51,099 nucleotides of DNA from Bacillus sp. IITD106 (GCF_019459225.1 NZ_JAIAZY010000035.1:1-51099); one strand, 5' to 3'. Shown: positions 33,092 to 42,629, counted from the stretch's first letter. The notes: generated by a model not told the origin, from the sequence alone. Numbers and translations: made by a program.

Positions 33092-34696
33092 TCATCCATG
33101 AATGTCGCGCTTATTGTAAAAAGCAAATCCTAGAATTGACATGGCAATCGAGATAACAGTTAATAGGGATACAATCATAAAGTTCATGTCTTCAACGGGA
33201 AGCTGTGGAATATGGCCAAATGGTGATAAATTGCTCATCCAATCTGGGAATTGTAGCAATCTACCTAAATAAACAACAATAAATGAGTAAAGCAAATAGA
33301 TCCAAGCAAGTCCAGAAAACTTAGGGACCAAACCAATAAATAATACTGCAAGGGCAATCATGATCCACATTGCCGGGAGATAAACAAAAGCCGCACCATA
33401 AATCGTTCCAAAGGGAATCACATTATCCATTACAGCTGCACCCGCAGCCCACAATCCAATGGCTGCCATCGATAGAGCAAGAAAACCATTTCCTATTGAT
33501 ACGATTAGATAACTCATCAATAGTCGTGAACGTGAAACAGCTCGACTTAGCAAGTGCTCCGTACGATTTTTTCCTTCCTCTCCTTTTAACTTTAAAATCG
33601 CCATTAATGCCGGAACTATGCTAATCATCGCCAATATCGACATTAACATTGAAATAAATTGTTCCGTTAGAGAAAATCCTTCGGTTGATGTTAAGACATC
33701 TTTCATCATTTCAATATTTTCCAGAAATGATTCTAAATCGCCCAAGACGGATCCATAAGAAGCCCCTAACACAAACATTCCGATCGCCCAAGAGATGATT
33801 CCTGTCCGCTGCAAACGAGCACTAAGACCGAGTGGGCTTTGTAATAATAAGGACGCATGTTTTTTACCAGGCTTCGATGGTAAAAATCCTGCACCTAAAT
33901 CTCGAATCGCATTCAAATAGTAAGCTAGAATAAATAAACCAACGGCTGCTCCGACCGTTAGTAAAATCGGCCACCAATAATTATTCACATACACTTCGGA
34001 ACTTAATATCCATCCTAACGGAGAAAACCAAGAGAGCGTTTCATTGCTGACATCGCCGATTGCTCTTAGCAAATAAGAAACGCCTAATACGACAAAGCCA
34101 AGTCCAATCGTTCCGCGTGAGTTTTCAGCAAGTTGGGCAAAAATGGCTGTAATGGCAGTGAAAAAAATACCTGTCGCTCCCAAGGCTGCCCCGTATAAAA
34201 GAGATCCATTCAAGTCTATGCTTTCAATTTTTAAAGCATATAAACCAAATCCGATTAAAAGGGATAATAACACATTTGTTCCAACTAACACTAAAATGGT
34301 TGCATGCAAATTGGATAGTCGTCCGACAGGCAACGAGCGAATCAATTCAATCCGGCCATCCTCTTCGTTGGAACGTGTATGGCGGGCAACAAGCAAAATG
34401 CTCATCAGACCAACAATGAGAGCTGTAAAAAGCAGCATTTGATGGGCCATCATCGCGCCATTTGTATAATTATCCAGCCCGTAGCCTTTTCCAACCATCG
34501 CCGTCATGGCCGGATTTCGCATCGTTTCCGCAATCGCCTGTCTATCTAAATCTGTCACATATAAATCTTTGAAAGCGATAGCTGTTAGATAAGTAACAGA
34601 AGATAAAGAAAGTAGCCAAATTGGAATTCGAATCCGATCTCGCCGGATAATAAAACGGGTAAGACTACCTGTCTCATTGAATAGCTTACTGGCCAT
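33092..34696 (-). CDS. ABC exporter permease (tetronasin/polyketide-antibiotic type)
   Basis: 534 residues with 12 predicted membrane helices in two halves, the size of the TnrB-like exporters of polyketide antibiotics. The conserved loop RSNEEDGRIELIRSLPVGR, repeated in divergent form as KNRTEHLLSRAVSRSRLL, marks the family. It pairs with the ATPase gene, whose stop overlaps its start by one base. Together they should export an antibiotic-like compound. Confidence 0.88.
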   Translation of the reverse strand: MASKLFNETGSLTRFIIRRDRIRIPIWLLSLSSVTYLTAIAFKDLYVTDLDRQAIAETMRNPAMTAMVGKGYGLDNYTNGAMMAHQMLLFTALIVGLMSILLVARHTRSNEEDGRIELIRSLPVGRLSNLHATILVLVGTNVLLSLLIGFGLYALKIESIDLNGSLLYGAALGATGIFFTAITAIFAQLAENSRGTIGLGFVVLGVSYLLRAIGDVSNETLSWFSPLGWILSSEVYVNNYWWPILLTVGAAVGLFILAYYLNAIRDLGAGFLPSKPGKKHASLLLQSPLGLSARLQRTGIISWAIGMFVLGASYGSVLGDLESFLENIEMMKDVLTSTEGFSLTEQFISMLMSILAMISIVPALMAILKLKGEEGKNRTEHLLSRAVSRSRLLMSYLIVSIGNGFLALSMAAIGLWAAGAAVMDNVIPFGTIYGAAFVYLPAMWIMIALAVLFIGLVPKFSGLAWIYLLYSFIVVYLGRLLQFPDWMSNLSPFGHIPQLPVEDMNFMIVSLLTVISIAMSILGFAFYNKRDIHG

Positions 34697-35589
34697 TACG
34701 CTTCACCTCGAGACCCTTCGTAATGGCGCATAAATAGATCTTCTAATGTCGGCGGTGAGCTTTCCAATTTTACAATCCCAAATGGACTAATATATTTCAT
34801 CACATTGTCCAGCTCTTCTGAATCGACTTGGAATGTGAGGGTTTGTTCTTTTTGTACAATATCGTGAACACCTTTTATTTCATGGAGAGCTGGCATTGGC
34901 TCCCTGGTTTCAACGACAAGATTAAGTCGTGTTAAATGGCGCAATTCATGTAAGGATCCTGTCTCAATAATTTTTCCTTCACGAATGATTCCGACTCTGT
35001 CACATAACTTTTCAACTTCCGATAAAATATGGCTAGAGAGCAGTACGCTTTTCCCTGCTTTTTTTGCGTCCATGACACACTCTTGAAAAACTTTCTCCAT
35101 TAGTGGGTCAAGGCCAGATGTTGGCTCATCTAAAATGTAAAGATCTGCATCTGAAGAAAAAGCTGAAACTAAAGCAACTTTTTGTCTATTTCCTTTCGAG
35201 TAAGTCCTACATTTTTTCGTCGGATCTAGTTCGAATTTTTTTATTAATTCCTCACGTCTACTTTTATGATTGGAACCGCGAAGTTTTACGAATAAATCAA
35301 TTACTTCTCCTCCAGTTAGGTTAGACCATAAATTTACATCTCCAGGAACATAAGCAATCCGTTTGTGTATTTCAACAGCATCTTTCCAAGCATCAAGTCC
35401 AAAAATCGTGGCTTCTCCTTCTGTTGCTTTTAAAATCCCAAGCAAAATACGTATGGTTGTAGATTTTCCGGCACCATTTGGACCAATGAATCCAAAGATT
35501 TCCCCTTCGTTCATCTCGATATTGACTCCGTCTAATGCAGTGAAATTTCCAAATCTTTTTATTAAGTTGGATGTTCTTAGAATGGTCAT
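34696..35589 (-). CDS. ABC transporter ATP-binding protein
   Basis: 297 residues. Walker A GPNGAGKST (36-44), a signature segment YSKGNRQK (degenerate but usual for this group), Walker B with LYILDEPTSGLDP and the switch His in LLSSHIL are all present. A C-terminal extension of about 80 residues ends in LEDLFMRHYE. It powers the adjacent permease. It is divergent from a TetR gene 148 bp away, which probably represses it. Confidence 0.92.
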   Translation of the reverse strand: MTILRTSNLIKRFGNFTALDGVNIEMNEGEIFGFIGPNGAGKSTTIRILLGILKATEGEATIFGLDAWKDAVEIHKRIAYVPGDVNLWSNLTGGEVIDLFVKLRGSNHKSRREELIKKFELDPTKKCRTYSKGNRQKVALVSAFSSDADLYILDEPTSGLDPLMEKVFQECVMDAKKAGKSVLLSSHILSEVEKLCDRVGIIREGKIIETGSLHELRHLTRLNLVVETREPMPALHEIKGVHDIVQKEQTLTFQVDSEELDNVMKYISPFGIVKLESSPPTLEDLFMRHYEGSRGEA

Positions 35590-35633
35590 TTCCCCTCACC
35601 ACTTCCGTAAGTTTTGAAATATTTTAACCTGTT

Positions 35634-35683
35634 TAGTTCATAATAAATAAAACTAAGACTCATTTCAATATACTTATGAACTA
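35634..35683. promoter_or_regulatory. Inverted repeat in the ABC/TetR divergent region
   Basis: TAGTTCATAA (35634-35643) and its exact reverse complement TTATGAACTA (35674-35683) are 30 bp apart, in the middle of the region between the two genes. They may be two repressor half-regions covering both promoters. Confidence 0.5.
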
Positions 35684-35737
35684 TTTTAATTGTTTTATTA
35701 CAAAACTTTCATTAAAATTAAAATTGAGGTGAATTCA

Positions 35738-36322
35738 ATGGATGGATTTATACGCCGAAAAGAAATGAAGAAGACTGATATCCTAAATGCAGCATTGGCG
35801 TTATTTTTGGAATTTGGCGTTCAGAAAGTTTCGGTTGCGGAAATAGCAAGAAAAGCCAAGGTATCCCAAGTGACGATCTATAATTATTTTGAAAGCAAAG
35901 ATAATTTAGTTCATGAGGTCATCATTTTTTACATAGATAAAGAGTGGCGTGAATATGAGGAATTACTAAAAAGTAATCTGCCTTTTCCTGAAAAAATAAA
36001 ACGGATTATTTTTAATAAGAAAGAAACGGCAAGTAAGATTCATGAGAATTTTTATCAATATTTTATGAGGGAATATGCAGCAGGGATGAGCTATATCGAA
36101 AATCTTTATATTGAAAAGACAGTGCCAAGTTTCATAGAGTTGTTTAATGAAGGGAAAGAGAAGGGATATATTGATCCCGACTTATCAAATGATGCAATTT
36201 TATTTTATATTCAAATGATGAAGGAATATATGCAGAGAGAGGACGTTTATGAAAAAATCCTGCCGATGACGGAAGATTTAGTGAGTCTTTTGTTTTACGG
36301 AATAATGGGGAAAAGGGACTGA
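35738..36322 (+). CDS. TetR family regulator
   Basis: 194 residues. The N-terminal HTH includes ILNAALALFLEFGVQKVSVA and VSQVTIYNYFESKDNLV. An all-helical ligand domain follows. ATG 35738 follows TTGAGGTG; an ATG at 35690 lacks a ribosome site. Its divergent placement beside the ABC exporter suggests it represses the exporter and itself until a drug binds. Confidence 0.87.
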   Translation: MDGFIRRKEMKKTDILNAALALFLEFGVQKVSVAEIARKAKVSQVTIYNYFESKDNLVHEVIIFYIDKEWREYEELLKSNLPFPEKIKRIIFNKKETASKIHENFYQYFMREYAAGMSYIENLYIEKTVPSFIELFNEGKEKGYIDPDLSNDAILFYIQMMKEYMQREDVYEKILPMTEDLVSLLFYGIMGKRD

Positions 36323-36353
36323 CGAAAATAGGATACGGAGCTCATCCGTATCC

Positions 36354-37382
36354 TTAAGTGAAGTACTCCATTTTCGCTTCTGGAAAGTATTTTTTCAAAT
36401 AACCTCCGAGTATATCTTTAATATCCTCTTGTTCTTCATCCTTATATACATATTTTCCAATGCCGTATTTTCCCCATTTATATTTCCTTTTTGCCTCATC
36501 TAGTTCGAGTTTTGTCATTGGATAGTTTTTTTGAATCACCCGTTTAGCTGGCATCGTAAAGCGATGTTGAATTAATTCAAATGTTAAATTCTTTTTTGCA
36601 AAGCTTGGCAACTCTGCTTCAAGCTTTTGAAACATTTCCCCATATCCTTCTTTCCAGCCATCGTGCAAATAGATAGGTGCTACGATAAATCCTAGCGGAT
36701 AGCCGGCATTAGCTACTTTTATTGCGGCTTCAATTCTTTCATTTAATCTAGATGTTCCGGGTTCAAAATACTTAATGATATAATCATCGTTAATGCTGAA
36801 ACGAAATCGAGTTTTACCATTATGTTTGGCATCCAATAGATGATCCACATGGGCAAACTTTGTAACAAACCGTAATTTTCCATGTTCCGATTGGCCAAAA
36901 TATTCAATGGCTTTCTTCAATGTATGGGTCAGATGGTCGACACCAACAATATCTGACGTACAAGAAGCTTCAAACCTTGTTTCCTCAGGAGCGCGTTCCT
37001 GCATATAGTTTTCAGCGGATTCAAGAATTTCATCAACATTCACGTACGTTCGAATATAAGGCTTACTTCCCATCGTTGTCTGTAAGTAACAATAATGACA
37101 ATGCCCCATGCAGCCCGTCGCAAATGGAATGGAATACTCAGCGGAAGGTTTGGATGTATCGAATTTTAACGTTTTTCTCACACCCACAACTAGAGTGGAT
37201 TTGGCAATTCTATATCTTTGAAAATGATTTTCACCAGGTAAATTGCGGATTTGATTATGTGAAGTTGTTTGTCTCGTTTCAATTCCCATTTCTTTAAATT
37301 TATCTACTAATTTCTTTCCAAGTGGATATTCAAGAGCGCCTGGTTCGAAGTAGACGAGTTGAGGAACAAACGGTTTAACCAT
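36354..37382 (-). CDS. splB: Spore photoproduct lyase
   Basis: 342 residues, the length of B. subtilis SplB. The radical-SAM cluster is CMGHCHYC (Cys91, 95, 98). Cys141 in ASCTSD matches the known hydrogen-donor cysteine. It repairs 5-thyminyl-5,6-dihydrothymine in germinating spores. It overlaps splA by 8 bp, so the two are one operon. This is strong evidence for an endospore former. Confidence 0.97.
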   Translation of the reverse strand: MVKPFVPQLVYFEPGALEYPLGKKLVDKFKEMGIETRQTTSHNQIRNLPGENHFQRYRIAKSTLVVGVRKTLKFDTSKPSAEYSIPFATGCMGHCHYCYLQTTMGSKPYIRTYVNVDEILESAENYMQERAPEETRFEASCTSDIVGVDHLTHTLKKAIEYFGQSEHGKLRFVTKFAHVDHLLDAKHNGKTRFRFSINDDYIIKYFEPGTSRLNERIEAAIKVANAGYPLGFIVAPIYLHDGWKEGYGEMFQKLEAELPSFAKKNLTFELIQHRFTMPAKRVIQKNYPMTKLELDEAKRKYKWGKYGIGKYVYKDEEQEDIKDILGGYLKKYFPEAKMEYFT

Positions 37383-37626
37383 AGTATTCCTCTATATCAG
37401 CAGAACCGAATGCATCGGCATAGGCTTGTTCCGCTTCTTCTTTTGATTGAAAAATGGCTAATTCTTCTGAAATGGGATAATACGTCTCATACAGGAATAG
37501 CGCTAATTGATGTGGGTGATCAGGAACTTGAACGACAGCCGCTTCTTGAATATTTGCAACGTCTTGTGTATGTGGATTCCGATATATGACATATACGATT
37601 TGACCAGGATTATAATGATTTTGCAT
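37375..37626 (-). CDS. splA: SplA transcriptional regulator
   Basis: 83 residues. It has the SplA core GQIVYVIYRNPHTQDVANIQ followed by HPHQLALFLYETYYPI, as in B. subtilis SplA, a TRAP-like negative regulator of splAB. The second ATG (37626) lies about 10 nt after GGGAG; the first (37635) is only 1 nt from it. Confidence 0.93.
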   Translation of the reverse strand: MQNHYNPGQIVYVIYRNPHTQDVANIQEAAVVQVPDHPHQLALFLYETYYPISEELAIFQSKEEAEQAYADAFGSADIEEYYG

Positions 37627-37686
37627 TTTCCGCATGCTCCCTTTTAAGTGATAAAGATGTTTATACTATGTATTAAAACTGTAACT

Positions 37687-38125
37687 TTATTCACTCATCA
37701 TGCTATTTAGTTCATCTACATGCATTCGATCTTCATTCAAATTAGAATGAACAATTTGCAAACTTTCCTGGTCTAGATCACCTCTAACAATTTTTCTGTT
37801 TTATTGCTCCCCATTTCTTGGCCTCTTATGGCATCCTTTAAGATCTCCACAGTATTATTGGAATCCCTTTTAATTTCTTCATTCCTTCCATAATAGATAG
37901 CATAAAGCCATTATCTTCTACAGGCTTTCCACCCAAGTTTTGAATTCTATCTGCGGTTTTCGCGAAGTGTTGTTTGTGCTCTTGTTGGATTTTTTGCAAC
38001 GTTTTTTTTACAGCAGGGTTTGATATATTTTGTATGTAGTGCTCATATGAGTGTATCGCCATATACTCACCCTTGAGATACGCATTTAGCTCTTTTACTA
38101 TATTTTAATTGTTCTTAGCCTTCAT
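37687..38125 (-). pseudogene. DUF2383 ferritin-like helical-bundle protein, three lesions
   Basis: An AAGGAGTG ribosome site and ATG (38125) are followed by KAKNN, a TAA stop, then NIVKELNAYLKGEYMAIHSY and the helices of a DUF2383 four-helix bundle up to MEGMKKLKG. There the frame shifts: the next frame reads DSNNTVEILKDAIRGQEMGS to TEKLL, then a second shift gives RGDLDQESLQIVHSNLNEDR and MHVDELNSMMSE before TAA. Undoing one nonsense change (probably CAA to TAA) and two one-base shifts would restore a protein of about 145 residues. DUF2383 proteins are often spore-associated. A 74-residue open stretch (37838-38062) is only part of it. Confidence 0.8.
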
Positions 38126-38139
38126 TCACTCCTTAAATA

Positions 38140-38337
38140 AATTTAACTTTCAATTTAGGTGTATTAATAGATACAGAGCTTCAAAGATTAGTATTAAGAT
38201 GGTATGGAGTGGAAGAATTTATACTGATTTTAAAATATATTGGTTTTACGAATATTTCCGCTTCATCTGGTTATATTCATGACAAGTATCCGACGAATGC
38301 GAACGAAGTCATTACGTTTGAAGCAGAAGTAAAATAA
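38140..38337 (+). pseudogene. SAM-dependent methyltransferase, C-terminal remnant
   Basis: One frame reads ELQRLVLRWYGVEEFILILK, YIGFTNISASSGYIHDKYPT and NANEVITFEAEVK before TAA at 38335. The LRWYGVEEF...L...GF pattern and the ITFEA ending are typical of the last third of class I methyltransferases. No start, ribosome site or SAM-binding core is present, so it is a leftover. Confidence 0.65.
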
Positions 38338-38430
38338 TTGATTAAGTTTCTATGACAGTCTTTTAGCGAAAAAGATAGAAAAATATATACCGGGATCTTC
38401 GATTACATTCGGAGGAACATCGAAAAAACA

Positions 38431-38465
38431 AAAATCAGGTGGATTTGTCTGTCCCACCTGATTTT
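38431..38465 (-). terminator. Terminator of the AAC(3) gene
   Basis: The stem AAAATCAGGTGG / CCACCTGATTTT with an 11-nt loop. On the minus strand it runs into TTTTTGTTTTTT. Confidence 0.85.
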
Positions 38466-38520
38466 GCATATTAGGATTTTTAGACGAGCGAGCGTAATCA
38501 TTTAGCATTAATGTCTTAAC

Positions 38521-39318
38521 CTATTCTTTTTTTGAGGTGGAATATTCGTCAATTGTTTTTTTATCAAGTGGATTATTGTTCGAAAATAAATCAGGAATGT
38601 CTCTTAGCATTTCCATTAATACCTCTGCAGTTTTCCGTGCATTACATACCCTTGTTTCCGCATTTCCAAAACGTCCTAAGTACATCGCTTTACGGCGTAA
38701 CAGGATCTCGTCAACCTTCCAAAAATAATCGGACCAAGTTTCTCCACAATGCCGTCGGGATGGAACATCAATGATACGGCCATCCGCAGTAATCGTTTGA
38801 AGAGGTTTATACACGTCAGTCATTCGTCCAGGGATATTTGCCCATTCTTCAATTCCATGGATAAACGTATTTTTTGTCAAATCCACCCCTACAAGCATGA
38901 TTTGAGCATTGCGGTCCAGTAACCTGCCCCAGGATGATTCACGTGCACAAGGAGTATTACAATATTCATCACCTGAAGTGAAGGCTTCAGCATCTTTTCC
39001 TAAGGCCGCAACAGAATGGGTAGGATGTGCCGAGCGGATAACATGAGGCCTATTTCGAAATAATTCAGTTAAAATGCCTACACAGGAGGGAGAGTCCTTT
39101 ACTGAAAATATTGGATTTCCTGCATTAATATATGCCCAACTATGAGTGGGAAAAACGAGAAGACCATCTTTCATATATTCTTGAAAGGTATCCAAAACAG
39201 TATCCGCTCTTCCTGTAACAGGGCCAATTTTTTTATATGAAGAATGAACTAACAAGGTACCCTTCGGATTAATTCCTAGATTATGCAAATCTGCTATCAA
39301 GCTTTCTTTCGTATGCAT
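38521..39318 (-). CDS. AAC(3)-family aminoglycoside N-acetyltransferase
   Basis: 265 residues of the antibiotic N-acetyltransferase family (YokD/AAC(3)). Signature blocks are GTLLVHSSYKKIG, VFPTHSW, RSAHPTHSVAALG with the catalytic-region His, and MLVGVDLTKNTFIHGIEE. It would acetylate the 3-amino group of an aminoglycoside or a related substrate using acetyl-CoA. Chromosomal bacillus members often do not confer clinical resistance. It lies 43 bp downstream of a C45 acyltransferase gene on the same strand, so co-expression is likely. Confidence 0.88.
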   Translation of the reverse strand: MHTKESLIADLHNLGINPKGTLLVHSSYKKIGPVTGRADTVLDTFQEYMKDGLLVFPTHSWAYINAGNPIFSVKDSPSCVGILTELFRNRPHVIRSAHPTHSVAALGKDAEAFTSGDEYCNTPCARESSWGRLLDRNAQIMLVGVDLTKNTFIHGIEEWANIPGRMTDVYKPLQTITADGRIIDVPSRRHCGETWSDYFWKVDEILLRRKAMYLGRFGNAETRVCNARKTAEVLMEMLRDIPDLFSNNNPLDKKTIDEYSTSKKE

Positions 39319-39361
39319 TTCTAATGTCCTTTCTATCTAGTTCTCTCATGGTAGTGAAGAT

Positions 39362-40312
39362 TTATTGTTTTATTTTCATTGATAGCCTTTCCTTGCTTCC
39401 TGCAGCGGTAAGATAGATTTTAGATTCATTTGGAATATAAGATACAGTATAAAGTGTACCGAAAAATTGATCATAATCTGTATAAAACAAAGGAGAGTCT
39501 GTTTGGCTGAACCAATCGTGAAGTTCCTCTGCTGTTCGTGAAGTGTTGACATTTTCTAGAGCTGCTAAACGATCATCTGATGAATCTGTCCATTTTCGGT
39601 TATAGACTCCCATTTCATCTGTTTGGAATTTGTTTACACAGGCAAGTTCTTTTGGACGAGTAAGAATTTGAACATCATTAGGTGAAGCTTCGACGACAGC
39701 AAAATTACCTTTTCGATCCAACAAAGAGTAGTTATAGCAAGCCGCATGAGGTAGTTTTTTCAATAATTGAATCGCTTCCTCTACGTCTTTGCACATTTCC
39801 AAAACAATCCTTACAATTGTACTGCACAAAAAACCTTTTTGATAAAATTCATTATTCACAAAATGCAAGCCAACTACTAGACCATTGCCATTCATTCCGT
39901 CTAATCGTCCAACAAGAAATTGGGTATTCCCGTAAACAGTATCGTTCATTATAAATAACCCATCGTAAACCTTGGGGCTAAAATCATAATTTCTTACATA
40001 AAAATGGCTTGTGATCAAACTCGTACAGCCTAATTCAGAAAGCTGCGGCATATTATACCCAGCGAGCAAGCGGAGGACGTCAGCTTCAGGAAGTCCTGAC
40101 CCATCGATGATGCCTCGTAGTTCTTCAAGAAGAGGAGGGCAATAAACATTTAAAATTCCTTTAATTTCATCGATATTTTGTTGCAAGGAATACGCTTTTT
40201 GCAGTTCTTTGAATTGCGTTTGCATCACTGGTGATTGTTTTAACATGGCCCCTATGGATAGTCCATTTTCGTAGTAACTTCCAGAAAGAGTTAAAGTTTG
40301 AATAGGAATCAA
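39362..40312 (-). CDS. C45 family autoproteolytic acyltransferase/hydrolase
   Basis: 316 residues of the NTN-hydrolase C45 group (penicillin acyl-CoA:6-APA acyltransferase-like). The self-cleavage site is ELGCTSLI, with Cys96 as the future N-terminal nucleophile. FYVRNYDF and VVGLHFVNNEF are further family blocks. The natural substrate is an acyl amide; in bacilli it is not known. The start is TTG at 40312, 6 nt after AAGGAGTG. Confidence 0.85.
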   Translation of the reverse strand: MIPIQTLTLSGSYYENGLSIGAMLKQSPVMQTQFKELQKAYSLQQNIDEIKGILNVYCPPLLEELRGIIDGSGLPEADVLRLLAGYNMPQLSELGCTSLITSHFYVRNYDFSPKVYDGLFIMNDTVYGNTQFLVGRLDGMNGNGLVVGLHFVNNEFYQKGFLCSTIVRIVLEMCKDVEEAIQLLKKLPHAACYNYSLLDRKGNFAVVEASPNDVQILTRPKELACVNKFQTDEMGVYNRKWTDSSDDRLAALENVNTSRTAEELHDWFSQTDSPLFYTDYDQFFGTLYTVSYIPNESKIYLTAAGSKERLSMKIKQ

Positions 40313-40366
40313 AGAATCACTCCTTTTTATGAATTATAAAAATATTTTAACATTATTTCGAAAGAA

Positions 40367-40401
40367 AAACCGGACTTCCATTGCTCAATGAAGTCCGGTT
40401 T
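40367..40401 (-). terminator. Terminator of the DedA gene
   Basis: The stem AAACCGGACTTC / GAAGTCCGGTTT with an 11-nt loop, followed on the minus strand by TTTCTTTCG. Confidence 0.9.
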
Positions 40402-40405
40402 CATT

Positions 40406-41047
40406 TTATTTTGCAAATCTTTCTTTTAAAACCCCGATGATCGCAGGTAGAACAGATACAAAGATAATAAGCAAAATAACCGTGGAGAAGTTATTTTTAA
40501 TGACTGGGATATTCCCAAAGAAATATCCAGCGATTGTGCAAAGCAGCACCCAAATCGCACCACCGACGATATTATAGGTAATAAAATATCGGTAGTTCAT
40601 TCGGCTTGCACCTGCCACGAAAGGGGCAAACGTCCGAATAAACGGCATGAAACGTGCAAAAATAATCGTTTTGCCACCATGTTTATTGAAAAATTCTTCT
40701 GCTTTTTCCATTTTTTCTTTGTTAATCATCTTGCCGAGCCAGCTATTTGGCGGAATTGATGTACCCACTTTTTTCCCAATATGGTAATTGACTGTATCTC
40801 CAATGACCGCAGCACTAAAAAAGATAACCAAAAGTAACACAATATTAAATGCACCGACCGCCGCAAAAGCTCCACTCGCAAATAATAAAGAATCTCCAGG
40901 TAAAAATGGAAAAACGACGACCCCGGTTTCAACAAAGACGATTAAAAATAAAATAGCATAGGACCATAGATCAAATATTTGAATAATGTCGATTAAATGC
41001 TCATCTATATGTAAAATAAAACTAATTAAACTTTTAATAATATCCAC
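40406..41047 (-). CDS. DedA family membrane protein
   Basis: 213 residues with the classic DedA blocks: ETGVVVFPFLPGDSLLFASG near the N-terminus and FARFMPFIRTFAPFVAGASRM in the middle, both with the re-entrant-loop charges. It is likely a lipid scramblase/flippase in the plasma membrane. It differs clearly from the DedA at 18411-19019, which lacks the PGD motif. Confidence 0.92.
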   Translation of the reverse strand: MDIIKSLISFILHIDEHLIDIIQIFDLWSYAILFLIVFVETGVVVFPFLPGDSLLFASGAFAAVGAFNIVLLLVIFFSAAVIGDTVNYHIGKKVGTSIPPNSWLGKMINKEKMEKAEEFFNKHGGKTIIFARFMPFIRTFAPFVAGASRMNYRYFITYNIVGGAIWVLLCTIAGYFFGNIPVIKNNFSTVILLIIFVSVLPAIIGVLKERFAK

Positions 41048-41216
41048 GTTTCCAAATCCTTTTCGAAGTTAGTGAAAAACAGTATGTCCAAAACACATTA
41101 TCACCTTTTTACGCTATTACCGCAAGTGCTAATAATAGAATGGATTACATAGCGGCAAATTTTTTAGTAAAATAATAGTAGTAGATTAATAGAAATCTTG
41201 AAAAGGTTGTGAATCC

Positions 41217-42629
41217 ATGATTACGAGTCAAATTAAGGCAAGACTAGCAGATATTGTCGGGAAGGAAAATGTAATCACTTCGCTAGCTGGTCGCCTTGTA
41301 TATTCATACGATGCTACACCAAATTATCAAGAGATGCCGGATTTGGTCGTTGCTCCACGTAATACAAAAGAAATAGCTGAAATTGTAACCGTTTGCCGAG
41401 ATGAGAGAATACCAATTATTCCTCGTGGATCGGGGACGAATTTATGTGCTGGAACGGTGCCCACTGAAGGAGGGATTGTTCTTTTATTCAAACATATGAA
41501 CAAAATTCTCGAAATTGATGAGGAGAATCTGACCGTAACCGTCCAGCCAGGAGTTATTACTCAGGATATGATCCGAGAAGTGGAAAAACGGGGATTATTT
41601 TATCCACCTGATCCAAGCTCGATGAAAATATCAACGATTGGCGGCAATATTAACGAGAATTCAGGTGGGTTGCGTGGGTTAAAGTACGGAGTAACAGCGG
41701 ATTATGTGATGGCCTTAGAGGCTGTGTTGCCGAACGGGGACGTTATTCGAACGGGTGGGAAACTGGCAAAAGATGTAGCAGGCTATAATTTGACTCAGCT
41801 GCTAGTTGGTTCTGAAGGAACTCTTGCTATCATTACGGAAGCGACCTTGAAACTTATTCCGATTCCAGAAACGAAGCAGACGATGCTTGCACTCTATCAA
41901 AATATGGATGCAGCTGCGCAATCTGTCTCGGAAATTATTTCAGCTAAAATCATTCCGGCCACACTTGAGTTCCTCGATCAACCGACCTTAAAAGCGGTTG
42001 AAGATTTTGCTAATATTGGACTTCCTACTGATGTGGAGGCGGTTCTTTTAATTGAGCAAGATGGTCCACAGGAAATTGTTGCAAGGGATATGCAAAAAAT
42101 GGCGGATATTTGTGCAAGGGAAGGAGCGGTTTCTGTAAAAATTGCTGAAACAGAAGTAGAGGCACTAGCTTTAACAGAAGCAAGGCGATCGGCACTTTCT
42201 GCGTTGGCACGATTGAAGCCTACGACGATTCTCGAAGATGCGACTGTTCCTAGATCGCAAATCGCTAACATGGTGAAAGCCATTAATGAGATAGCAAAAA
42301 AGCACAATGTCACGATTTGTACGTTTGGTCATGCCGGGGATGGAAATTTGCATCCTACTTGCCCTACGGATGTACGAGATAAAGAGGAAATGAAACGGGT
42401 GGATGCGGCTTTTGCGGATATTTTTGCGAAAGCAATTGAATTAGGTGGAACGATTACTGGCGAGCATGGAGTCGGGATGATGAAAGCGCCGTATTTAGAA
42501 TGGAAGCTTGGAACAGAAGGGGTTTTAATTATGAGGGCGATCAAGCAGTCTTTTGATCCTCATAACATTATGAACCCAGGGAAAATATTTGCAAAAGAGA
42601 CACGGAAACGGCTGGTGGTAAGCCGATGA
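41217..42629 (+). CDS. glcD: Glycolate oxidase FAD subunit GlcD
   Basis: 470 residues. The PCMH-type FAD domain has IPRGSGTNLCAGTVPTEGG and GGLRGLKYGVTADYV. The C-terminal domain carries TFGHAGDGNLHP and the GEHGVGMMK loop. It oxidises glycolate or another 2-hydroxy acid. Its end overlaps glcF as ATGA. A GlcE subunit is absent, as in the B. subtilis ysfCD pair. Confidence 0.92.
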   Translation: MITSQIKARLADIVGKENVITSLAGRLVYSYDATPNYQEMPDLVVAPRNTKEIAEIVTVCRDERIPIIPRGSGTNLCAGTVPTEGGIVLLFKHMNKILEIDEENLTVTVQPGVITQDMIREVEKRGLFYPPDPSSMKISTIGGNINENSGGLRGLKYGVTADYVMALEAVLPNGDVIRTGGKLAKDVAGYNLTQLLVGSEGTLAIITEATLKLIPIPETKQTMLALYQNMDAAAQSVSEIISAKIIPATLEFLDQPTLKAVEDFANIGLPTDVEAVLLIEQDGPQEIVARDMQKMADICAREGAVSVKIAETEVEALALTEARRSALSALARLKPTTILEDATVPRSQIANMVKAINEIAKKHNVTICTFGHAGDGNLHPTCPTDVRDKEEMKRVDAAFADIFAKAIELGGTITGEHGVGMMKAPYLEWKLGTEGVLIMRAIKQSFDPHNIMNPGKIFAKETRKRLVVSR

